A stretch of 64,000 nt of DNA, taken from positions 1,488,001 through 1,552,000 of the forward strand of contig RBKR01000009.1 of assembly GCA_004835665.1 (NCBI GenBank), read 5' to 3'. The position numbers were made by a program, and so were the translations under genes. Within the stretch, counting starts at the first letter, position 1; each line of letters begins with the position of its first letter. The notes below the pieces were generated by a model. That model was not told where the DNA came from and did not search any database. It saw only the letters and a program-made list of their open reading frames with translations. Positions 55,459 through 64,000 of this stretch are shown piece by piece. Source of the stretch: Phoma sp. XZ068 (lineage: Eukaryota; Ascomycota; Dothideomycetes; Pleosporales; Didymellaceae).

Positions 55459-57620
55459 ATCGAATGTAAGGTGTTGTGGGAGACTACACAGTGGATGGGT
55501 GTACCGAGAATGTGGGGTTGAGGTCAGAGGTACGCGTTCAACGGGTAAATTGACAAAAACGCGGAAGCGCGTCAACACGTGCACGATAGTTCCATGACGC
55601 AGAACACTTCACATTTTCAAACAACTCGACATACATCTTTCTGCTCCCATTCTAAATATGAATGCTTTCCATAATCCCATGGTACAGAAATAACGTACTC
55701 GTAATGGAGACTGATCTAGTAGCATGATCATGGTTGACCGCTTGAGTCTATACATGAGGTTTCAATGAAAAACAAAACTCCGAACTAGTGTTCATTTTCA
55801 TCTATCTTCCGTCTGTTACAGTATGCCTTGATTCGCCCGGACATGTCCTCCCTCAAGCTACAGCCACTAGACGCCTCACGAATCAGAATTGCAAAGCACT
55901 TACAAGTCGATATTGACTGCAGGCGTATCCTGGCTGAAGAGCAAGCGGGTGCGTGCGGGTAATGGAAATTATCATGCTATTTTACGGCTTTCAGATCGAA
56001 AATCAAGGCAGTGGCTGGTTGCTCGGTCCGTCTCCAGGGTGAAGCGGACTAGGTAGGTGGCCACGAGGACCTTTCAACGGTCCGTTCATACCACACACAA
56101 TCCAAGTCATACCATGGGATGCCGGTAAGCTAATGAGGTGTGTCTGCAGGAACAGAGCTGGCGGCCGAAAATGATGGGTGTGTTCCAGCAAAAGGGGTCT
56201 TGGCTTGTTACAACTCCACGGCGACTTTTAGACATGCAGGAATGGACGATGTCATCACCGGTGTTCAGATCAAATGACGAGCATTGTGACCCAGTGCACT
56301 TCAGATAAGCGGCCCTGGCCAGTACGAATCAAGTAGATCTACAGTGGGCCGAAGACTTGCCGGCAGCCGGTGCAAGCTTGAAAACAGCGGTCACCTTTAA
56401 TGGAGCCCAACCGGCACGCGACAAGCGGGTCTATCCATCCTGGGCAACTGAGGATCAACCATCTCATGGACAAAGTCAGTGTCGCGTCCGCAGCCACTCT
56501 GCCATGGTTCAGGTCTAGAAGCGTTTTCTACAATGTAATAACGGCGTACTGTCTTGAAGTAGTATGTCGACTTTCCCGCGGAATGTCATCGTTCTCAGGG
56601 CGTGTCGATCTCAGGGTCCAGCGGTTGTGGATCATCGGCGTGTTTCGCACCAACGATTGAATGACGCCCAGCTTGGTCTCAGACAAGCCACAGCAGGTTT
56701 GCGCCTTGAGTTGGCAAGCTGTACTGGTCCCGTGGCTCGCGACACCTGTAAAATACTCGAGCGACAGCGTGACCTGCATACAGCGGTATGGCAGAGTGTG
56801 GTGGTGAAGTACGAGAAGCCAAGTCACCCTTGTCTCCTTCTCTCTGCCCTAACGGGTAGATGTCGCAATCGAACAGGAAAGGAACAGCATGATAGGCGGC
56901 AGCTGACTAGCTATGTGGGCGGAAAAAGTGGTGATGATTGTCAGGTTCCAGGCCCCGGCCCTGAGACTGAGCAGCGTTCACTGCCTTGGAAGCGATGCAC
57001 TAAGACGTCTGAATTGCGTCTATTCACCGATCCCTCATAAGAAGTTTCGATCCGCTGCTCGTCCTCTATCCCAAGTTTTGCCCTCGCTAGCACTTCCGCC
57101 CTCCCTCCCCTCTCCCTCTCCGCTCAGGCTCCGCCGTCTGGCACTCAGCCCTACCGCTCTCGTCACGAGCTGCCCGGTTTCAGGGGCCATCAGTTGGGAC
57201 CCTGCGTGCCTGTTAGCGAGGGTCGCTCCCACGTTACGACATCGCAGCGCAACGGGGCGTGTGCCCAAGATTAGAAACACGCAGCTGGCGGGCGCTGCAG
57301 TCACGCCTCGCCGTGTTTTGGCCAGGCTCAGACATCGGCGGCATTCTTCAGCAGCACTCGGCGGCCGCTGTCCTGCGCGCTGTGGCTGCGCTGTCCTGTT
57401 CGTGTTTTGTCATCCGTGCGGTGACATCATACTGGAAATTGCCGCCGCGCTGAAGGCGCTGAACAGCACCCCCGGCCCTCACGCCCGCACCTGACGCCGA
57501 CCGCGCCCACGCCACGGCAGTCCCATATTTCCTGTGCCTACTGCCTGCTCCGTCGCTGCACCGCCGCTAGCTACGTCGCTGCCCGCTGCCCGCTGCCCTC
57601 TGGACAGCCGCGCCCTCACA
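55459..57620. promoter_or_regulatory. 2.2 kb divergent promoter region, NSE1 / phosphatase
   Basis: This long gap separates divergent genes. The last ~550 bases are C/T-rich and probably form a long 5' leader of the phosphatase. An open frame at 56913-57494 is compositionally biased and shows no domain. No gene is supported. Confidence 0.45.
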
Positions 57621-60282
57621 ATGTCTACACCCGTCATTTCCCCACGACCGCGAGGCTCTTCCCACTCCGCGCAACGACCGGTCAGATCGACGCCCATGAC
57701 GAAGCCAAGTACCACCCTGCCCAAAACCACCCCAGCCCTTGCGCCCCGCATGAACGGCATCGCCAAAACACCGAGCCATGTGCAGACCACAAAGGCCCCC
57801 GGCACCCCGAGTCCCAATTACTTTGGCCTGACCGTCAATGGCGACCACTTTTCGTCGAGCGCCGCACAGCACATCCGCGGCAACTGGAGCCCGCCCACCT
57901 CGAACGTGCGCTCCACCGCCGCCGCCTCGCCGCAGATGATCCCCGTCGAGCACAACCCCGAGTTCGAGCAGTTCCGGAAAGCGTCAGAGAGCGCCAAAGG
58001 ATTCGCCCTGGGTAACTTTGACTTTGGCTCCTTCTCCGCCGCCGTGCCCACCAAAGGTGCGCTGACGGGCTCCTACAAGCCCCCCATGTCTCCGCAGTCG
58101 CTCAAGGACACTGCACGGCCCACCGTCGAAAAGGACGATGGCAGCAGCGACTCGTCGCCCAGGTCGCCCAAGCCACGCTCGCCAAAACGCATGCTGTCCA
58201 CCGAAGGCGCCAACTTCCTTGACCGTCCCCGGAGAAACTCGCCAGCGTCCTTCGAAGGCTTTGGACGTACAGATGCCATTGCCGAATATGCTGAGATCCG
58301 CCCACCTCGACCCTCCCTGCCGCCCACCAAATCGACCCACCCCCAATCGATGCGTGCCGAGACATTACCTGCCAACATTTACGACGAAAGTAACACAGAC
58401 GGGCCGGCTATGGCCACTCCTCAGCACATCCTCAACATCCTCGAGTCGGCCGTGGAAGAGGTATTGCTGCTCGACCTTCGCGTGTCCACACAATATGCCA
58501 AGTCCCGCATAGCAGGCGCATTAAGTCTCTGTATTCCTACAACCCTCCTCAAGCGAGCATCGTTCAACGTTCAGAAGTTGGCAGAGACTTTCAAGGATGA
58601 CCAGCAGCGACAAAGGTTTGAAAAGTGGAGGAACAGCAAGCACATCATAGTGTACGACTCCAACTCTGCACAGCTAAAGGACGCAGCGACCTGTATCAAC
58701 ACGCTCAAGAAGTTTACGGGTGAGGGATGGCATGGCGGTACCTTCATCATCCGTGGCGGGTTTCAGGAGTTTGCACAAAAGTTCCCCAAATGGATAACAC
58801 AGTCAAGTTCCCACGGTCCATCGTCGTCTACAGCTGCCAAGGGCGCACTCAAGCTCGACCTGGGACGGCCTGCCGTTGCACCTGTCATTGGTGGCTGCCC
58901 TATGCCCGCTACACAAAACGCCGCCAACCCGTTTTTCGGCAACATTCGTCAAAACATGGACCTGATCGGTGGTGTTGGCCAGATGCCTGTGACGAAGCCC
59001 GCGTCCATGACCCAGTCTGCTAAAGAGGAAGTCCCACAGTGGCTACACAAGGCAGCAGACGACAAGGACGCGGGCAAGCGTGTTTCTGATAAGTTCCTGC
59101 ACATTGAGAAGAAGGAACAAAAGCGCATGCAGGAGGCCCTTTCTGGCAAGGTTGTCTACGGCACTCCAGGAGGACAGAAAGACGTTGCAAAGAACATCCA
59201 GATTGCGGGTATCGAGAAGGGTTCGAAGAACCGGTACAACAACATCTGGCCGTACGAGCATTCTCGAGTCAAGCTGGCCGGTTGTGAAGACGGATCATGC
59301 GACTACATCAACGCCAACCACGTCCAAGCCGCCTACTCCAACAAGCGTTACATTGCGACGCAGGGTCCTATTCCTGCTACCTTCAAGGTATGTTTGAACT
59401 GATACATGCAATCACGAACAAAGCTAACCCAGGTAGGACTTTTGGAATGTTGTCTGGCAGCAGGATGTCCGCGTCATTGTTATGCTTACCGCTGAGCAGG
59501 AAGGCGGCCAGATCAAAGCACACAACTACTGGTCCGAGAAGCATTTCGGCAACTTGCACCTGAAGCAGCTTGGAGAACACCGTGCTTCCCTCGAACCATC
59601 GAGGATCCAAAGCCACAAGGAACGCTCGCAGTCACACAGGCCTTCCCTCGGTCAAAGAAAATCGACGTCCTCACAACCAAAGACATCCTTCTTTCCAGAT
59701 CCTAACGACAACGCCACCACCGCGTCTCCCACATCTGAGAAGCCGTATGTCATTGTGCGCAAGTTCACATTGTCTAATGATGAGGAGCCTTTCGAACGCA
59801 TGCGCGAAATCACTCAGCTTCAGTATTCCAACTGGCCTGATTTTGGCGCCCCCGCACATCCAACTCACCTCCTCGGCCTCATCGAACAGACCGATGCCGT
59901 CGTGCGGTCCGTGAACGGTGTCAACTCCCCAGACAAGCCCGAGCCAGCGAACAGCCGCCCTGTCATCGTGCACTGCTCCGCCGGCTGCGGTCGTACGGGT
60001 ACCTTCTGCACCGTGGATTCCGTTCTCGACATGCTGAAGCGCCAGAAGCAGGCCCGTGCTGGCAGACGACCTTCCACCATGGAAGTCGATTCCGGATCCC
60101 CCAGACACCGCGAGAACGGCGAGTGGATCGACAAAGAGGACCTAGATCTCATCGAAAAGACGGTCGAGGACTTTCGTCTTCAGCGTCTGAGTATGGTGCA
60201 GTCGCTGCGCCAGTTTGTTCTCTGTTATGAGAGTGTGCTCGAGTGGTTGAATGAGCAGCACATTCAGTCTAAGACGGCTTGA
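57621..60282 (+). CDS. Rhodanese-PTP: protein-tyrosine phosphatase
   Basis: Exons 57621-59387 and 59437-60282 give 870 aa. Order: a Ser/Pro-rich disordered N-terminus (to ~270); an inactive rhodanese-like domain (about 275-400, ILNILESAVEEVLLLDLRVS...HIIVYDSNSA) in which the catalytic Cys position holds non-Cys residues; a linker; then a classical PTP domain. The PTP shows NRYNNIWPYEHSRVKL, YINANHV, YIATQGPIP, WPDFGAP, and the P-loop HCSAGCGRTG with catalytic C769 and R775. This architecture matches yeast PTP2/PTP3 and fission-yeast Pyp1/Pyp2, which dephosphorylate stress MAP kinases; the rhodanese domain docks the kinase. The intron ends at GTAG (59436), because the earlier CAG at 59432 breaks the frame. 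Confidence 0.93.
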
Positions 60283-61734
60283 TTTTTGACCGTCGAGCAG
60301 AGCAAGAGCAAGATGTTTTGTTTGCAAGGTGGATTTGATAGGGTTTACGAATCACGACATGCACTAATGGGAGTGGAGGCGCAAGGTCAAAGTCGTTTAG
60401 CATTGTTGTCTTTCGTCACGTTTGTCGAGTTGGAGATTCACTGTTGGGCTGGGTGTGCACATTTGTATGGATTCATTCATGGGCGGCGTTGCATTGCTGG
60501 GATTAATTTTTTTTTTTTCACAGTTCTTGTTTTTTGTGGCCCGAGTTGTTTGGGTTTTGTTGCATTGGGCACCATGGCGAGCAATGGAGTTTTGTGTTTG
60601 TCGAATGGGTTGCACTGGGTTGGGGCGGGACGAGAAGAGCCCGTTATATATAGGGGGAGAGATGAAGAGTTAGACCAGATCATAGCAGGACAGACGAACG
60701 GAACTGAACTGGACTGAACTGAACTGAATGGATTAATTGAGAGTTTTCCAAGTTCTAAGTTTGTGTTGGGTAAAGTGACTAAGAATGGGTTTGTGCTGTT
60801 GAAGGTAAGGTGAAGTTGAAGTTGAAGACGACCACGCACGCCTGCATAAACGCCTGTAGTAGTGATATGTCGCTTGGATTCATTCTGTTGCACTGGATAC
60901 TATAGTGGTAATGCAGTTTGTCGAACGGGCTGCAATGTGTTGCAATAGTTTAGATAGGAGAGTGTGCTTATATACATGGTAAGAGTTGAAAATTTATATC
61001 ATCCAACAAAACTTAGACGAGTTTCTTATACTTGAAGTAACATGGCATGTAACTAATATTATTTTATTTTACTAGGTGACTATACTGGTTGTCTAAGACT
61101 CTAGAAGATTGTACCTTCTAGAAGATTGGTTACCTTATGTTAGTAAAAAGTCTTTGGAGTATATAGTAGGAGGTGCACTTTATATAAATGTGTAGAAGAT
61201 GTTACGTGCTTGGAAAGACACGGAAGATTGCAATTGGAACTGCATTAAGATTGAACGTGGTAGAGGATAGAGATGGTGTGTACGCTGAAAGTTTGGTTGT
61301 GCTGCAGAGTAAGAAGGGCTGAACGGAACGGAGCAGAATAGATCAATTGAGAGGTTATCTAAACTGCGATTTATTATATATCAAGACTACCAAGACTGTT
61401 TTCGTTTTCGAACGAGTACATGCGCTCGAACGCCTGTGTACTGTAGTAATACGTCGCGTTGGGTACTATGGCATTGATAGAGCCCGGCTGAATGGGCTGC
61501 ACTGGGCTGGGTTGAAGAGAAGAGGCCTTTCATATGTACACTGTAGTGAGAGATGGAGATGAAGAGTTAGACCAGACCAGACCAGACCAGAACAGAACAG
61601 ATCAATTGAGATGTTATCTTCAGCTGCTCTTATTACGAAGTACACTTACCAACACAACCACAACCAAGACTATTTTCGTTTTCGAACGATTTCACGCGCC
61701 TAAACGCCCGTACTAATACACCTCCTCCGTCATG
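60283..61734. other. Convergent 3' region filled by a degenerate repeat
   Basis: This 1.45 kb gap separates convergent genes. It holds the repeat listed next, a T13-14 run at about 60505-60518, and an AT-rich segment at about 60970-61300. No coding signal is recognised. Confidence 0.5.
60593..61720. repeat. Degenerate direct repeats, 3-4 copies
   Basis: Related blocks occur at about 60593-60760 (A), 60834-61360 (B, split by ~300 bases of AT-rich DNA), 61398-61625 (C) and 61665-61720 (D, partial). Shared words run in the same order: TTTTCGTTTTCGAACGA (C, D), AACGCCTGTA (B, C), GGGCTGCACTGGGCTG-like (A, B, C), GATGAAGAGTTAGACCAGA (A, C), and ATGGATTAATTGAGAG / ATAGATCAATTGAGAGGT-like (A, B, C). 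Local short tandem runs are CCAGA (61568-61590) and GAACTGGACT-like (A). No transposase or clear terminal repeats are seen. Confidence 0.72.
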
Positions 61735-64000
61735 CTAACCAAGCGCATTCCCCAAATCATGCTCCCTAATATACTCGCCCCCCTTCTCCGCCCACTCCGC
61801 CCTCGTAACAAAGTTCCGCCGATTCTCCTTCTTCCCGCCCCACTGCGCCGCGCCCCGCCAACTATCCAACACGCAGTCCTTCGCGCGGCGCACAGTGATA
61901 TTTTGTTCTGCGGGCAGAACGGCGCGGAGTTCGGTGCTGAGCCGCTCTTCGAAGCCGCGGAATAGCGTGTTCCCGCCTGTCAGGAAGATGTCTTGGAAAA
62001 CGTCGGCGTGGCGGGGGTTTGAAGCGAGACGCTCGGTGAGGATTGTGGAGGCGATTTCCACGATGCCAGCTTGATCTAGCCCCGCGATGGAGGGTTGGAA
62101 TACTACCTCTGGCACGCGGATGCGTTCGACGTTGAGGTGGAGTTGGTGGGCTTCGCGTTGGGATTCGGGGTCGTAGGGGTAGGGCCCGTGGAAGAATGCG
62201 TGGAGCACGGATTTGGTCCAGTCTGTTTGGGCTTCGCGGGTGGATTCTTCGGTGAAGTTTGGGTCGTGGAGGAGGAGTTGCGATTCGATGTCTTTGAGGG
62301 ACTTTGTGAGGTCTTCTTCTTCTTCGTCGTCCGAGGCTTCGCCTGTGGCGATGGTGCGGTACACGCCCCAGTCTGCGTCGTCGGCGCCGAAGGTGTCGTC
62401 GTCTGCGCCGCCGCGACGGCGCTTTTTCGAGGGCGCGTCCGAGGCGAGGTTGGCGATGGATTTCATGCGCATTTGGTTGGCGAGGGATTTGCGGTTGCCG
62501 AGTTCGGCTTTGAGGCGCTCGCGGTCTTTGATCTTTTGCACGATGGCTTGTCGCGCGATGCGGCGCTCGCCGATCCAGCCTTCCGGGTCGGTTTCTCGTC
62601 GCTCGTCGTCGAGGCGTTGTTCTTCTGCCTGGCGGGCCTTTTCTTTCTCCTTCTCGACACGTGCACGCAGACGGGCGTCGTAGTTGGACTTCATGAGCCG
62701 TTGTTGGCGCTTCTGCTTGATGCCTTCTTCATCAAGCTGGTCATCGGGGATTTCAAGGAGAGGGAAGGTGGGCTCTTCTTGCTGCTCTTCCTCGGCGTCG
62801 TCACCGAGGTCCTTGTTTCGTGTCTTCTTGATCGACTTCTCCAGCTCCTTGACTCGCTTGTCGAGCTGGCCCTCGTCGTCGAAGTCGTTGGACTCGAGTA
62901 CCCGCGCCTTCTCTTTCTTTGTGGGGATTTCTTGTAGCTGCGCCTGTAGTTGGACGTAATACTCGAATTCCTCCTCCTTCTTCTTCAGCTTCTCCAAACG
63001 CATCTTAGCGGCTTGGGCTTGCAGTCGTCTTCCGCTCTCTTTACGCTTTTCCGCTGCGATTGCCAGCTCTTCCTCTGTCTTCTGGACTACAACCTGCTCT
63101 GTGAATGGCGCCTGGATGATATGATCGCGGTCTTCCAGGCCTGTCCAGTCCAGGTAGTGGCTGAGCTCCTCTTCGTAGTTTTGTGAGACGTAGCAGTGCT
63201 CCCTAACCAGATCCTCAGCCTGAGTGTCGCTGATCTTGCCGGGGAACGAAGGGTATTTCAGCCGAAGCAGCTTTAGCAGGTATTGCGCGGACTGGAAGCG
63301 CCCCCAATTGAGGCGCGTGGCTTGTGAGAGGAGAGGTTTGGCGTCGACGACGGGGATCAGGTGGGTTGACGTATAGGAGGAGTCGACTACGAGCCCGTTG
63401 CGACCACCGTTGTACGAGTAAGAGAAGAGCGAGTCGACGCCGTAGGCGACTGAAGGCGCGCCGTAGCATTCGAACAGAATCTCAGACATGGCTATTGATT
63501 TGTTAGTGACCTCACAGCTATCTTTAGGCTGCGCCGTACGTACTCTTTCTTGTATAGCCCAAGTTGGCAACCGGCTCGGTCATGACAATAGGCCTGTCGA
63601 TGCTGCCCGACTGTCCGTCAATCCCCATCTTGACAAAGATATAGTCCAGCACGCCCTCCATAGCATCCCAGTTGTTTATGATGTTGCTGCCGGGTTCATA
63701 TATAGGCTTCGACTGCCCGCGCGCGGTGCCGTCAGAGTAGACGTCCGAGCCCACAAAGGTGAATGTGCGGTTGAGCTTGCGGTCCCTATACCGCGCCATG
63801 TTTGGGAGCACTGAAAGACGCGGTTTCGAGTCGAAGGACCATCCCGCGCGTACTGCTGACGAGCCTGGCAAGCATTAGTGTTTGCGACAGAGGTTGTTCA
63901 CAGCTGGAGTACCATTGTCGATGATGATGGCTGTGTCGTGGTTGCTGCGCGCATAGCCCTCGCTATCGACGGGTCTGTAGCCTTCAAACGGCGGCTCGCT
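61735..64000 (-). CDS. ARP5: Actin-related protein 5 (INO80 subunit), 5'-partial
   Basis: Exons 63913-64000 (continuing past the window), 63544-63864 and 61735-63491 give 722 visible residues; the N-terminus lies beyond the window end. The actin fold starts at AIIIDNG, then SSAVRAGWSFDS, YIFVKMGID, MTEPVANLGYTRKTMSE, ILFECYGAPSVAYGVDSL, and later DIFLTGGNTLFRGFEERL (nucleotide cleft). A long charged insertion (about 340 residues, KKRKRR/E-rich coiled coil) splits the fold, as is typical for ARP5. ARP5 binds IES6 and couples INO80 ATPase activity to nucleosome sliding. Introns 63865-63912 and 63492-63543 keep frame; TMSEI across the second join confirms it. It is convergent with the phosphatase. 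Confidence 0.95.

Noticed and set aside
62095..62937. 280-codon + strand frame, Phe/Leu/Val-rich
   Set aside because: It is antisense to the Glu/Lys-rich ARP5 insertion. Apparent membrane-like segments are a mirror of that composition.
1..64000. CRISPR arrays, bacterial operons, ribosomal or transfer RNA genes
   Set aside because: No spacer-repeat pattern was seen. The spliced eukaryotic gene structure rules out a bacterial context. I checked for tRNA B-box-like words by eye and found no cloverleaf that could be supported; a covariance-model scan would settle this.

Overview
The window is nuclear DNA of a filamentous ascomycete. Genes carry short GT-AG introns of about 45-65 bases with CTAAC- or CTGAC-like branch sites. 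The families present (HET domain, CFEM, UstYa/DUF3328, CYP52, DUF3292, fungal-type GtB) are fungal. Protein style suggests Dothideomycetes, probably Pleosporales; that placement is an inference, since no marker gene is present. I joined exons by hand, and every multi-exon model given keeps one reading frame.

Layout. 0-4.3 kb: 3' part of a BTB-like protein gene, a strong hairpin, and an MFS monocarboxylate-type transporter. 4.6-6.3 kb: an array of degenerate repeats of about 200 bp. 6.6-8.9 kb: a HET-domain gene with a one-base frameshift near its N-terminus. 9.5-24.6 kb: a GCIP/cyclin-D1-binding-like protein, a GPI-type CFEM protein, a 1,204-aa disordered protein, a 3.8 kb gene-free stretch, and a 1,003-aa protein with two copies of an unrecognised Cys/His module. 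25.4-39.7 kb: glucosidase II beta, a UstYa-like protein, a CYP52-type P450, a C-terminally truncated SDR, a disordered protein, a secreted beta-lactamase-like hydrolase and a kelch membrane protein with a 12-base exon. 40.1-64 kb: a proline-rich protein, HGH1, an MFS transporter, a DUF3292 protein, a small disordered protein, DAHP synthase, NSE1, a rhodanese-PTP phosphatase, a second degenerate repeat array, and the 3' part of ARP5.

How the genes relate. Most are independent housekeeping genes: ER glycoprotein quality control (GTB1), eEF2 folding (HGH1), aromatic amino-acid synthesis (DAHP synthase), DNA repair (NSE1), chromatin remodelling (ARP5) and phosphotyrosine signalling. The 27.5-37 kb block (UstYa-like, P450, SDR, serine hydrolase) has accessory-metabolism gene types but no recognised PKS, NRPS, terpene or RiPP-precursor gene, so I do not call a cluster.

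Most unusual signals: the repeat array at 4.6-6.3 kb, the duplicated Cys/His module at 22.0-22.8 kb, the frameshift in a mitochondrial-looking HET protein, the shortened SDR, the NAGNAG acceptor, the 12-base exon, and the repeat array between the phosphatase and ARP5.
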